Part shown: positions 20,676 to 29,510 of the stretch, in pieces
Layout: each line of letters opens with the position of its first letter
How positions within the stretch are numbered: position 1 is the first letter of the stretch
Assembly: GCF_023100845.1 (NCBI RefSeq)
Contig: NZ_CP095864.1
Span: 558,001-622,000, forward strand
Origin: Gordonia sp. PP30
Lineage (GTDB): Bacteria; Actinomycetota; Actinomycetes; Mycobacteriales; Mycobacteriaceae
DNA: 64,000 nucleotides
Direction of reading: 5' to 3'
The notes under the pieces: model-generated
The model's database searches: none
Told to the model about the DNA's origin: nothing
What the model saw: the letters and a program-made list of their open reading frames with translations, nothing else
Position numbers and translations under genes: made by a program

Positions 20676-21100
20676 TGTTCCGCACCATGATGACGTCCAA
20701 GATCCACCGCGCCACGGTGACCCAGGCCGACCTGCACTACGTCGGCTCGGTCACCGTCGACCAGGATCTCCTCGACGCCGCCGGCCTCCTCGAAGGGGAG
20801 CAGGTCGCGATCGTCGACATCGACAACGGCAACCGCCTGGAGACCTATGTGATCGCCGGTGAGCGGGGCAGCGGCGTGATCGGCATCAACGGTGCCGCCG
20901 CACACCTCGTGCACCCCGGCGACCTGGTGATCCTGATCGCCTACGGCATGCTCGACGAGGAGGAGCTCAAGACCTACTCGCCGAAGGTGGTCTTCGTCGA
21001 CGAGCTCAACCGCCCGGTCACCCTCACCGACGATCCCGCCGACGTCCCCGCGGGCTCCGGCCTGAAGGATCCGCGGCAGCTCGCCACCGCCGCGGTCTGA
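20675..21100 (+). CDS. panD: Aspartate 1-decarboxylase (proenzyme)
   Basis: Pyruvoyl enzyme making beta-alanine from L-aspartate for panC. The self-cleavage site is Gly24-Ser25 in HYVGSVTVD, exactly where expected, and the length of 141 residues is normal. Start and stop each overlap the neighbouring gene by one base. Confidence 0.97.
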   Translation: MFRTMMTSKIHRATVTQADLHYVGSVTVDQDLLDAAGLLEGEQVAIVDIDNGNRLETYVIAGERGSGVIGINGAAAHLVHPGDLVILIAYGMLDEEELKTYSPKVVFVDELNRPVTLTDDPADVPAGSGLKDPRQLATAAV

Positions 21101-21900
21101 TGCTGCTCACGGTCACCGTCGGCAACACGAACATCCATCTCGGGGTGTTCGCCGGTTTCGGCGACCACGCGACGCTGGTGCGCGACTGGCGTATCCACAC
21201 CGACCCGCACCTGACCGCCGACGAACTCGCGCTCACCTTCCGCGGTCTGCTCGGCGACGACATCGAGCGGGTGACCGCGGTCGCGGCGCTCTCCACCGTC
21301 CCGTCCCTGCTCCTTGAGCTGCGGGTGATGGCGCCGCGGTACTTCGGCGACGGCCCGCACGTCCTGCTCGAGCCGGGTGTGCGGACCGGTCTTCCGCTGC
21401 TGGTCGACAATCCCAAGGAGGTCGGCACCGATCGCGTCGCCAACGCCCTCGCGGCGCACGCCCGCTTCCCCGGCCGCCCCTGCATCGTCGTCGCCTTCGG
21501 TACCGCCACCGTGGTCGACGCGGTCTCGGCGAAGGGGGAGTTTCTCGGCGGCGCCATCGCGCCCGGCGTCAACCTGGGTGTCGAGGCGCTGTCCGACCAC
21601 ACCGTCACCGTCCGGCGAGTGGAGCTGCGCCCGCCGCGCAGCGTGATCGGCAAGAACACCGTCGAGGCCCTGCAGTCGGGCATCCTCTTCGGCTTCGCCG
21701 CCCAGGTCGACGGCCTGGTGCAGCGGATCCGCGACGACGTCCCCGGTTTCGGCGGCAGCGACGTGGCCGTCGTCGCCACCGGTTTCCTCGCCCCGCTCAT
21801 GTACGACGAGTGCCGCACCCTCACCGACCACGCCCCGCATCTCACCCTCGACGGCCTCCGCCGCGTCTACGAGCGGGCCAAAGCCGCCCGCCCGCGCTGA
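21100..21900 (+). CDS. coaX: Type III pantothenate kinase-like protein with degenerate phosphate motifs
   Basis: A 266-residue member of the CoaX/Baf family (first step of CoA synthesis: ATP-dependent phosphorylation of pantothenate). The GTDR motif with the catalytic aspartate is intact near residue 108. However, the N-terminal D-x-G-N-T motif reads VTVGNTN, with Thr6 where the metal/phosphate Asp is expected, and the usual DFGTAT motif reads VAFGTATVVD, with Ala in place of Asp near residue 130. Activity may be reduced or lost. Mycobacterial relatives also have a type I kinase (CoaA). Operon-terminal gene, followed by a perfect hairpin. Confidence 0.88.
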   Translation: MLLTVTVGNTNIHLGVFAGFGDHATLVRDWRIHTDPHLTADELALTFRGLLGDDIERVTAVAALSTVPSLLLELRVMAPRYFGDGPHVLLEPGVRTGLPLLVDNPKEVGTDRVANALAAHARFPGRPCIVVAFGTATVVDAVSAKGEFLGGAIAPGVNLGVEALSDHTVTVRRVELRPPRSVIGKNTVEALQSGILFGFAAQVDGLVQRIRDDVPGFGGSDVAVVATGFLAPLMYDECRTLTDHAPHLTLDGLRRVYERAKAARPR

Positions 21901-21925
21901 TCGCGGCCCGGATGCCGGCCCGTGT

Positions 21926-21960
21926 GCTGTCCGGTGGTCGTCAGACGACCACCGGACAGC
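21926..21960. terminator. Hairpin terminator after coaX
   Basis: Perfect 16-bp stem (21926-21941 with 21945-21960; arm GCTGTCCGGTGGTCGT) and a 3-base loop, between the converging coaX and the secreted-protein gene. It can act in both directions. Confidence 0.85.
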
Positions 21961-21982
21961 AGACGAGGGTGGGATGCGAGGG

Positions 21983-22372
21983 TCAGCGGTACTCGTAGGA
22001 ACGCCACGGCTCGCTCGACACCGTGGCGCCGTCGGGTCCGGTGATCCACAGCCGGTCCGGGTGCACGTGGTAGGTGTACCCGTTGTTCGAGACGTGGAAG
22101 CCGTACTGATTCTGCGTCGCGCCCCAGAGAGCGATCTCGTTTCCGGTGGTCAGCGCCTTGCCCTTGTAGGCCCAGCCAGTTGGGCCCTGCACTGGGCAGA
22201 TGAGTACCCGGGACCAGTCGGATTCGGCCTTGACCTTGGCCGGACCGTGGCACCACGGGCCGCCCGGAAAGCCTTCGGCCGCCGCGGGCCCCGCCGCGAG
22301 TGTGGCGGATCCGGTGGCGAGGGTGGCGGCGGTGAGTGCCGCCGTGATGATCGTGCGAACTCGGTGTCGCAT
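21983..22372 (-). CDS. Small secreted protein, unknown family
   Basis: 129 residues from ATG 22372. The signal peptide is clear (MRHRVRT, long Ala/Thr core, AGPAAAEG cleavage near residue 33). The mature part of about 95 residues has two cysteines (WCHG and LICP), aromatic residues and a WAYKGKAL segment suggesting a small beta-rich secreted domain. I do not recognise a named family. The frame runs upstream to 22420, but those residues lack signal-peptide character. Confidence 0.7.
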   Translation of the reverse strand: MRHRVRTIITAALTAATLATGSATLAAGPAAAEGFPGGPWCHGPAKVKAESDWSRVLICPVQGPTGWAYKGKALTTGNEIALWGATQNQYGFHVSNNGYTYHVHPDRLWITGPDGATVSSEPWRSYEYR

Positions 22373-22515
22373 CGTGAACACGTCCTTCGCAGGTGAGCGG
22401 CAGCGGCCGGGCCGCCCCATTCCTGCGCGATCGACTGCGTCGGCCGCTACCCGGTATATCGGGCCGCGACCGCTGTGGCGTTAACCACAGCGCTCGATCC
22501 GGCGACGGCCAGACG

Positions 22516-22550
22516 GCGGAGTCGCGGGTCGTGACGACCCACGACTCCGC
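22516..22550 (-). terminator. Hairpin terminator for the SDR gene
   Basis: Arms GCGGAGTCG-c-GGGTCG (22516-22531) and CGACCC-a-CGACTCCGC (22535-22550) with a 3-base loop and one C:A mismatch, 12 bases beyond the end of the SDR gene read on the minus strand. A smaller stem (CGCTGTGG/CCACAGCG, 22471-22492) lies further on. Confidence 0.7.
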
Positions 22551-22562
22551 CCTCTCCCCGGC

Positions 22563-23333
22563 TCAGAGCAGCGAGGCGACCATGCCGCCGTCGAGCACCA
22601 GACTGCTCCCGGTGCACCACGACGACTCGCCGGACGCGAAGAACAGCGTCGCGGCGGCGACCTCCTCGGGGGTCCCGTACCGCCCTTGCTTCTGCTCGAT
22701 GAGGCCGTCGAACCCGCCCGCGGGCAGACCGAGGGCCGCTTCGAAGTCGGGTGCCGCGGCGGTGACCAGTGCGGTGTCGATGAAGCCCGGCAGTACCGCG
22801 TTCACCCGTACGCCGGCCGGGCGGAACTCGATCGCCGCGGTCTCGGTCAGGTTGCGGACGGCGGCCTTCGCCGCGGCGTACGGGGCGAGCAGTGGCGATC
22901 CCGCGGTGGAGGTGATGGAACTGATCGTGACGATCGAGCCACCGCCGGACTCGGCGATCACCGGCGCGGCGTAGCGGATCGACAGGAACACCCCGTCGAG
23001 GTTCACCGCGGTCGTCTTGCGCCAGTCGGCGTACGACATCGACGCGATCGGCTGCACGAAGCCGACGCCGGCGTTCGGCACCATGATGTGCAGCGCCCCG
23101 AACTCCTCGTGCGCCCGCGTCACGAGAGCCTGGACCTCGGTCTCCGAGGTGACGTCGGTGGTCACCGCGACGGCTCCGTCCAGCGAGTCGGCCACCGACC
23201 GGGCGTTGGCGCCGTTGATGTCGGAGACGACGACCTTCGCGCCCTCGGCGGCGAACCGCCGCGCGATGGCCTCGCCCAATCCGGCGCCGGCGCCGGTGAC
23301 GATGGCGACCTTGCCATCCAACTGCTTGCTCAT
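22563..23333 (-). CDS. Short-chain dehydrogenase/reductase
   Basis: Classical SDR of 256 residues. Cofactor motif TGAGAGLG near residue 13, NAG near 87, catalytic Ser in SSI near 140, and YAAAK (Tyr153, Lys157). It reduces or oxidises an alcohol/ketone with NAD(P); the substrate is not evident. GAGGAG lies just upstream of ATG 23333. It is transcribed in the same direction as the adjacent LysR gene, with a 129-base gap. Confidence 0.88.
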   Translation of the reverse strand: MSKQLDGKVAIVTGAGAGLGEAIARRFAAEGAKVVVSDINGANARSVADSLDGAVAVTTDVTSETEVQALVTRAHEEFGALHIMVPNAGVGFVQPIASMSYADWRKTTAVNLDGVFLSIRYAAPVIAESGGGSIVTISSITSTAGSPLLAPYAAAKAAVRNLTETAAIEFRPAGVRVNAVLPGFIDTALVTAAAPDFEAALGLPAGGFDGLIEQKQGRYGTPEEVAAATLFFASGESSWCTGSSLVLDGGMVASLL

Positions 23334-23462
23334 ACAGTTCTCCTCGTTTCCCGGACACCGCGTGTGCCCTCGGTCGCAGTCAACCGTCTGTCCGGTCGCG
23401 GAGATAGGTGTCGCGGGGACAAGATCGCGCGGTCGTTTTGTGCGCCGTGCCCGGGGGGGACG

Positions 23463-24362
23463 TCACTCGGCGACGACGGCGCGCACCACCTCGGTCAGCG
23501 CGCGCACGCTCGGCCGGACCGCCGAGCCCGCGGCCCGGACCAGCACGACTCGCCGGGTCACCTCCTGCGTCAGCCCGATCCGGTCGATGTGCACCCGGTT
23601 GTTCAGCTCGACCATCAGATCGGTGACGAAGGTGGCGCCGAGACCGGCGCCGGCCAGCGCCAGTGAGACGGCGGTGTCGGTGATCTCGTGCCGCACCCGC
23701 GGCTCGAAACCCGCGTCCCGGCAGGCCGCCCGGACGGCGAGACCGAACTGGGTGTCCGGGGCGGGCATGATCCAGTCCCAGCCGGCCGCCGCTCCCAGAT
23801 CCATCACCGCACCGGGCGACGTCCCGCCGGCCACCGCCAGCCCGAATCGCTCGGTGCGCAGCGTGACGGTCTCCACATCGGCGGTCCGCGGCATCGGGTG
23901 ATGCGGGTACTCCACCCCGAACGCGGCGTCGACCTGGCCGCGCTGGACCGCCGCCACGGCGTCGTCGACGTCGAGTTCGCGGCTCCGCAGATCGAGCAGC
24001 GGATAGCGGCGCCGCGCCTCCGCGACGATCGGGGCGAGCAGGACGCCCGCGGTACTGCCGAAGACGCCGAGCGCCGCAGGTGCGGCGGCGTCGTTCTCGA
24101 CGGCACGCACCGCGTCCCGGGCGGCGCGCTCGTCGCGCAGGATGGTCTCGGCGTGCGCGGCGAGGACCACACCGGCGTCGGTGAGAATCACGTTGCGGCC
24201 GGACCGGCCGATGAGGGCGGTGCCGACGCAGCGTTCGAGCGCGGAGATCTGCTGGGAGACCGCGCCCGGGGTGTAGCCGAGCTCGTCCGCGACAGCGATC
24301 ATCGTCCCTTTCCGGGCCAGGTGGAGCAGGGTGTTGAGATGCGTCAGACTCATCGCCGCCAT
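23463..24362 (-). CDS. LysR-family transcriptional regulator
   Basis: A 299-residue LysR regulator. The N-terminal winged HTH (VADELGYTPGAVSQQISALE near residue 25) is followed by the periplasmic-binding-like effector domain. It is divergent from the glutaryl-CoA dehydrogenase operon, so it probably controls it. The intergenic region carries a motif repeated before the ALDH7 gene. ATG 24362 or ATG 24353 are both possible starts; neither has a strong ribosome binding site. Confidence 0.85.
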   Translation of the reverse strand: MAAMSLTHLNTLLHLARKGTMIAVADELGYTPGAVSQQISALERCVGTALIGRSGRNVILTDAGVVLAAHAETILRDERAARDAVRAVENDAAAPAALGVFGSTAGVLLAPIVAEARRRYPLLDLRSRELDVDDAVAAVQRGQVDAAFGVEYPHHPMPRTADVETVTLRTERFGLAVAGGTSPGAVMDLGAAAGWDWIMPAPDTQFGLAVRAACRDAGFEPRVRHEITDTAVSLALAGAGLGATFVTDLMVELNNRVHIDRIGLTQEVTRRVVLVRAAGSAVRPSVRALTEVVRAVVAE

Positions 24363-24371
24363 ATAAGAAAC

Positions 24372-24407
24372 TCTAAACGAAAACATCAAAAATCTATCGC
24401 TAGTGCT
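24372..24407 (+). promoter_or_regulatory. Candidate LysR box, copy 1
   Basis: (T/G)CTAAAC, 15 bases, CTATCGCT-(A/T)-GT-(G/C)-CT. The same pattern with identical spacing occurs at 27833-27868. This copy lies between the divergent LysR and glutaryl-CoA dehydrogenase genes, in a strikingly AT-rich stretch. Confidence 0.6.
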
Positions 24408-24468
24408 ATTCAAAACGGCGGACGACGATGAAACGGTCCGAGACCGACCCCGAGGAAGTGCGCCGCCC

Positions 24469-25650
24469 ATGACCGACCCCACCGGCATCGTCAGCCCCGA
24501 TGAGCTGTTCGCCGTCGACTCCCTGCTCTCCGACGAGGAGCGTGACATCCGGGCCAGCGTACGGTCGCTGGTCGAGCGCAGCTTCGCCCCGCGGATCGCC
24601 GGCTGGTTCGAGTCGGGACGGATCCCGGCGGCCGAACTCGCCCGCGAACTAGGCGACCTCGGCCTGCTCGGCATGCACCTGCACGGATACGGCTGCGCCG
24701 GCACCTCGGCCGTCGCCTACGGCCTCGCCTGCCTGGAACTGGAAGCCTGCGATTCCGGACTGCGCTCCCTGGTCAGCGTGCAGGGCTCGCTGGCGATGTT
24801 CGCGATCCACACCTACGGGAGCGAGGAACAGAAGGAGCGGTGGCTTCCGGAGATGGCGGCCGGCCGCGCCATCGGCTGCTTCGGCCTGACCGAACCCGAC
24901 TTCGGCTCCAACCCCTCCGGGATGCGGACCGCGGCGCGCCGCGACGGCGACGACTGGATCCTGACCGGCACCAAGATGTGGATCACCAACGGCTCGGTGG
25001 CCGACGTCGCGGTGGTGTGGGCGCGCACCGAGCAGGGGATCGCCGGGTTCGTCGTGCCGACCGACACCCCGGGATTCACCGCCAACCCGATCACCTCGAA
25101 GCTGTCGCTGCGCGCCTCGGTGACCAGCGAACTGGTCATGGACGACGTGCGGCTGCCCTCGTCGGCACGACTGCCCGGGGCCACGAGCCTGCGCGCCCCG
25201 CTCAGCTGCCTGAACGAGGCGCGCTTCGGCATCGTCTTCGGTGCCCTCGGGGCGGCCCGCGACTGCCTGGAGACCGCCGTCGACTACGCGCGCACCCGCG
25301 TCCAGTTCGGCCGGCCGATCGCCGGATACCAGCTCACCCAGCAGAAGCTCGCGGACATGTCGCTCGAATACGGCAAGGGCCTGCTGCTGGCGCTCCAGCT
25401 CGGCCGCCGGAAGGACGCCGGGCTGATCCGCCCGGAGCAGATCAGCGTCGGCAAGCTGAACAACGTCCGGGAGGCCATCGCCATCGCACGAGCGGCCCGG
25501 ACGATCCTCGGCGCCAACGGCATCACCACCGAATACCCGGTGCTGCGGCACGTCAACAACCTCGAATCCGTGCTCACCTACGAGGGCACCTCCGAGATGC
25601 ACACGCTGATGATCGGTCAGGCGCTGACCGGCGAGTCGGCGTTCCGGTGA
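24469..25650 (+). CDS. Acyl-CoA dehydrogenase, glutaryl-CoA dehydrogenase type
   Basis: 393 residues from ATG 24469. Converts glutaryl-CoA to crotonyl-CoA plus CO2, with FAD as cofactor. Typical glutaryl-CoA dehydrogenase stretches are RSLVSVQGSLAM (Arg for the substrate carboxylate), FGLTEPDFGSNP, the ILGANGITTEYPVLRH segment, and catalytic Glu371 in TYEGTSEMH. It leads an operon with a fused 2-oxoacid dehydrogenase E1, with which it shares a GTGA overlap. It would be the terminal step of lysine or tryptophan catabolism through glutaryl-CoA. Confidence 0.88.
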   Translation: MTDPTGIVSPDELFAVDSLLSDEERDIRASVRSLVERSFAPRIAGWFESGRIPAAELARELGDLGLLGMHLHGYGCAGTSAVAYGLACLELEACDSGLRSLVSVQGSLAMFAIHTYGSEEQKERWLPEMAAGRAIGCFGLTEPDFGSNPSGMRTAARRDGDDWILTGTKMWITNGSVADVAVVWARTEQGIAGFVVPTDTPGFTANPITSKLSLRASVTSELVMDDVRLPSSARLPGATSLRAPLSCLNEARFGIVFGALGAARDCLETAVDYARTRVQFGRPIAGYQLTQQKLADMSLEYGKGLLLALQLGRRKDAGLIRPEQISVGKLNNVREAIAIARAARTILGANGITTEYPVLRHVNNLESVLTYEGTSEMHTLMIGQALTGESAFR

Positions 25651-27815
25651 CCGTCGTGTCCGAGCCGGTAGACCTGCGTTTCACCGAACTGATCGGTGGC
25701 CTGGATGCCGCGGCGGTCCCGGCGTCGCCGGTCGCCGACGGGATCACCCCCGGCGACCTCCTCGCCCTGTACGACGCGCAGCTCTTGAGCCGGCACGTCG
25801 ACCTCGCGGCGCGCCGGCTGCGCGCCGCCGGTCGCGGTTTCTACACGATCGGCTCGGCCGGTCACGAGTCGAACGCCGCGGTCGCCGCGGCACTGAGACC
25901 GACCGATCCGGCGCTCCTGCACTACCGCTCGGGTGGCTTCTACATGGCCCGCGCCGCGCAGGTGCCGGGGATCGACCCGGTGCGCGACGTGGTGCTCGGC
26001 CTCCTCGCCGCCGCCGACGAGCCCATCTCGGGCGGCCGGCACAAGGTGTTCGGCCGCCGTGAACTCGCCGTGATCCCGCAGACGTCCACCATCGCCTCGC
26101 ACGTCCCGCGTGCGGTGGGCGTGGCCTTCTCGATCGACCGCGCCGCGGCGCTCGGCGTCGACTCCGCGTGGCCCGCCGATGCCCTCGCGGTCTGCAGCTT
26201 CGGCGATGCCTCGGCCAACCACTCGACGGCGCTCGGCGGGATCAACGCCGCCGTGCACACCGCCTTCCAGGGCGGGCCGATGCCGCTGCTGCTGGTCTGC
26301 GAGGACAACGGTATCGGGATCAGCACGCGGACACCGGACGGCTGGATCGCGAGCAGGTTCTCCTCATCGCCAGGACTGGAATACTTCGCCGCCGAGGGGA
26401 CGGACATCGCCGGGACGGCGGCGACGGCTCGCCGGGCTGCCGAATTCGTCCGCACGATGCGTCGCCCGGCGCTGCTGCATCTGCGCACCGTCCGGCTGAT
26501 GGGGCACGCCGGGTCCGACCTGGAGACCGCCTACCGGTCGCGCGCGGAGATCGAGGCCGAGATGGACCGGGATCCCGTTCTCGCCGCCGCGCGCACGCTG
26601 ATCGATCGGGGCGTGCTGACCGCCACCGAAGCCCTGGCTCGCTACGAATGGGCCCGCGACCGGGTCGCCGGCACGGTGGCCGAGGTCGCCGGTGCCCCGC
26701 GGCTCGTCTCGCCGGCGGCGGTGGCCCGACCGATCACCGAGGTCGTCGCCGAATCGGTCGCGGCCACCGCGGGCGACGAACCCGCCGCCGGCACCGGCGC
26801 GCCGCTCAGTCTGGCCCAGTCGATCAACGCGGCGCTGGGCGAGGTCCTCGAGACGCGCCCGGAAGCGCTGGTGTTCGGCGAAGACGTCGGCCGCAAGGGT
26901 GGCGTCTACGGCGTCACGCGGGGCCTGCGCAAGCGCTTCGGTGGTGCCCGGGTGATCGACACCCTGCTCGACGAGCAGTCGATCCTCGGCCTCGCCCTCG
27001 GGGCCGGGGTCTCCGGCCTGCTGCCGATCCCGGAGATCCAGTACCTGGCCTACCTGCACAACGCCGCCGATCAGATCCGCGGCGAGGCCGCCACCCTGCA
27101 GTTCTTCGCCGACCGCCGCTACCGGAACCCGATGGTGGTCCGGATCGCCGGGTACGGCTATCAGAAGGGTTTCGGCGGGCACTTCCACAACGACAACGCC
27201 GTCGCGGCCCTGCGCGACATCCCCGGCCTAGTGATCGCCTCGCCGTCGCACCCGGGAGACGCGCCGGGCATGCTCCACGCGTGCGTGACGGCGGCGCGCA
27301 CCGCCGGAGCGGTCTGCGTCTTCCTGGAACCGATCGCGCTCTACCACTCCCGCGACCTGTACGACGACGGTGACGGTCTCTGGACGGCGCCCTATCCGGG
27401 CGCCGAACCGGTGCCGATCGGCCGCGCCCGCACCCACGGCGACGGCGCGGACCTGACCATCGTGACCTTCGCGAACGGTGTCCCGATGAGCCTGCGGGCG
27501 GCCCGGCGGCTGCGGGCTGAGGGGATCGGCGTGCGCGTGGTCGATCTGCGCTGGCTGGCGCCGCTGCCGGACGACGACCTGATGCGGGAGGCGGCCGCGA
27601 CCGGCCGGGTGCTCGTGGTCGACGAGACCCGACGCTCCGGCGGGGTCTCGGAGGGCGTCGTCACGGCCCTGCTCGACGGCGGCTACCGCGGTGCGGTGCG
27701 CCGGGTGACCAGCGAGGACAGCTTCATCCCGCTCGGCGACGCCGCCCTGGAGGTTCTGCTCTCGGAGGAGACCGTCGTCGCCGCCGCCCGGGACATGACC
27801 GGGCGTCGCCGCTGA
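25647..27815 (+). CDS. Fused E1 alpha-beta 2-oxoacid dehydrogenase
   Basis: A 722-residue thiamine-diphosphate-dependent E1 carrying both subunits in one chain. Alpha half (1-380): HYRSGGFYMA, and the ThDP motif GDASANHST...EDNGIG from about residue 186. Beta half (385-722): FGEDVGRKGGVYGVT, DTLLDEQSILGLALG, and a C-terminal transketolase-like domain. It would decarboxylate a 2-oxoacid and load acyl groups on a lipoyl E2, which is not in the window. Between glutaryl-CoA dehydrogenase and an ALDH7 enzyme, 2-oxoadipate is the likeliest substrate (inference); branched-chain 2-oxoacids are the alternative. Confidence 0.85.
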   Translation: MTVVSEPVDLRFTELIGGLDAAAVPASPVADGITPGDLLALYDAQLLSRHVDLAARRLRAAGRGFYTIGSAGHESNAAVAAALRPTDPALLHYRSGGFYMARAAQVPGIDPVRDVVLGLLAAADEPISGGRHKVFGRRELAVIPQTSTIASHVPRAVGVAFSIDRAAALGVDSAWPADALAVCSFGDASANHSTALGGINAAVHTAFQGGPMPLLLVCEDNGIGISTRTPDGWIASRFSSSPGLEYFAAEGTDIAGTAATARRAAEFVRTMRRPALLHLRTVRLMGHAGSDLETAYRSRAEIEAEMDRDPVLAAARTLIDRGVLTATEALARYEWARDRVAGTVAEVAGAPRLVSPAAVARPITEVVAESVAATAGDEPAAGTGAPLSLAQSINAALGEVLETRPEALVFGEDVGRKGGVYGVTRGLRKRFGGARVIDTLLDEQSILGLALGAGVSGLLPIPEIQYLAYLHNAADQIRGEAATLQFFADRRYRNPMVVRIAGYGYQKGFGGHFHNDNAVAALRDIPGLVIASPSHPGDAPGMLHACVTAARTAGAVCVFLEPIALYHSRDLYDDGDGLWTAPYPGAEPVPIGRARTHGDGADLTIVTFANGVPMSLRAARRLRAEGIGVRVVDLRWLAPLPDDDLMREAAATGRVLVVDETRRSGGVSEGVVTALLDGGYRGAVRRVTSEDSFIPLGDAALEVLLSEETVVAAARDMTGRRR

Positions 27816-27832
27816 CGAAATAGATCAGCAGA

Positions 27833-27868
27833 GCTAAACACAATCGCTCGAAAACTATCGCTTGTCCT
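27833..27868 (+). promoter_or_regulatory. Candidate LysR box, copy 2
   Basis: GCTAAAC, 15 bases, CTATCGCTTGTCCT, matching copy 1 at 24372-24407 in sequence and spacing. It lies in the 127-base gap between the E1 gene and the ALDH7 gene, so the downstream genes probably have their own promoter under the same regulator. Confidence 0.6.
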
Positions 27869-27942
27869 GATGAACCGTCCCGGCGGAGCATCGTGATACG
27901 CCTCACGCCGGCCCGCCCCCGAAAACACTGGAGTCGAAGAGA

Positions 27943-29481
27943 ATGACCACCCTGACCCTGCCGAACACCGACGACCTGCGCGCGCTCGCCAAGACCAGCC
28001 TGGCGAACTGCGGTGTCGACGTCGACGCACTGCTGGCCCCCGCGGCCCACACCGTCGTCACCCGCACCCCGGTCACCGGCGAGGACCTGTTTCCGGTGGC
28101 CGCTGCCGGTGCCGACGACGTCGCCGCCGCGATCGACCGCGCGCACGACGCCTACCTGCGATGGCGGACCGTTCCCGGCCCGGTGCGCGGGGCCCTGGTC
28201 AAGCGCCTCGGCGAGCTGCTCACCGAACACAAGGAGGACATCGGCGCGCTGATCTCGATCGAGGTCGGCAAGATCACCTCCGAGGCCCTCGGCGAGGTGC
28301 AGGAGATGATCGACATCTGCGACCTGGCCGTCGGCCTCTCCCGCCAGCTGTCCGGCGCCACCATGCCGTCCGAGCGCCCCGGGCACCGCCTGATGGAGAC
28401 CTGGCATCCGATCGGCGTGGTCGGCGTGATCTCGGCCTTCAACTTCCCGGCCGCGGTGTGGTCGTGGAACACCGCGCTCGCCATCGTCTGCGGCGACGCC
28501 GTGGTCTGGAAGCCGGCGCAGCTGGCCACCCTAACCGCCCTGGCCTGCTCGGCCGTCTTCGACCAGGCCGCGCGCGACGTGGGAGCACCGGAGAACCTCA
28601 ACGTCGTCGTCTCCGCCGACGTCGATGCCACCCAGGTCCTCGTCGACAGCCCGAAGGTGCCGCTGATCAGCGCCACCGGCTCCGAGCGGATGGGCGCGCA
28701 GGTCGCCCCGCGCGTCGCGGCACGCTTCGGCCGCTGCCTGCTGGAACTCGGCGGCAACAACGCGGCCGTCGTCGCGCCGTCCGCCGACCTCGACCTGGCC
28801 ACCCGCGGCATCGTCTTCGCCGCCGCCGGCACCGCGGGTCAGCGCTGCACCACGATGCGCCGGGTGATCGTCCACGAATCGATCGCCGACGACCTGGTGA
28901 ACCGGCTCACCGAGGTCTACGGACGCCTGCCGATCGGCGACCCGTTCGCCGACGGCACCCTGGTCGGCCCGCTGATCGACCAGCGCGCCTACGACAAGAT
29001 GGCCGCCTCGATCGAGGCCGCACAGGAGCAGGGCGGCACCCTGGTCGCCGGCGGTGCCCGCCGGGAGAGCGGCGGGTCGTCGTACTACGTGGAGCCGGCC
29101 ATCGTGCGGATGCCCGCGCAGACCGACGTGGTGCGCACCGAGACCTTCGCGCCGCTGCTGTACGTGATGACCTACTCGACGCTCGACGAGGCGATCGCCC
29201 TGCACAACGACGTCCCGCAGGGCCTCTCGTCGGCCGTCTTCACCCTCGACCAGCGGGAGGCGGAGCGCTTCATGGCGGCCGACGGCTCCGACTGCGGCAT
29301 CGTCAACGTCAACATCGGCACCTCGGGCGCGGAGATCGGCGGCGCCTTCGGCGGTGAGAAGACCACCGGCGGCGGCCGCGAATCGGGCTCGGACGCCTGG
29401 CGCGCCTACATGCGCCGCGCGACCAACACGGTGAACTACTCGACCGAACTGCCACTCGCGCAGGGCGTCAACTTCGGTTGA
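27943..29481 (+). CDS. Aldehyde dehydrogenase, ALDH7/alpha-aminoadipate semialdehyde type
   Basis: 512 residues. Catalytic Cys302 lies in GTAGQRCTTMRR, a stretch characteristic of ALDH7 (antiquitin, piperideine-6-carboxylate dehydrogenase), and the general-base Glu lies in LELGGNN near residue 268. NAD-dependent oxidation of alpha-aminoadipate semialdehyde to 2-aminoadipate is the family's best-known reaction and fits the neighbouring glutaryl-CoA genes. The end overlaps the next frame by a TTGA. Confidence 0.88.
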   Translation: MTTLTLPNTDDLRALAKTSLANCGVDVDALLAPAAHTVVTRTPVTGEDLFPVAAAGADDVAAAIDRAHDAYLRWRTVPGPVRGALVKRLGELLTEHKEDIGALISIEVGKITSEALGEVQEMIDICDLAVGLSRQLSGATMPSERPGHRLMETWHPIGVVGVISAFNFPAAVWSWNTALAIVCGDAVVWKPAQLATLTALACSAVFDQAARDVGAPENLNVVVSADVDATQVLVDSPKVPLISATGSERMGAQVAPRVAARFGRCLLELGGNNAAVVAPSADLDLATRGIVFAAAGTAGQRCTTMRRVIVHESIADDLVNRLTEVYGRLPIGDPFADGTLVGPLIDQRAYDKMAASIEAAQEQGGTLVAGGARRESGGSSYYVEPAIVRMPAQTDVVRTETFAPLLYVMTYSTLDEAIALHNDVPQGLSSAVFTLDQREAERFMAADGSDCGIVNVNIGTSGAEIGGAFGGEKTTGGGRESGSDAWRAYMRRATNTVNYSTELPLAQGVNFG

Positions 29482-29510
29482 GCACGGACGAGCGATCGAG
29501 GAACTGGCGA

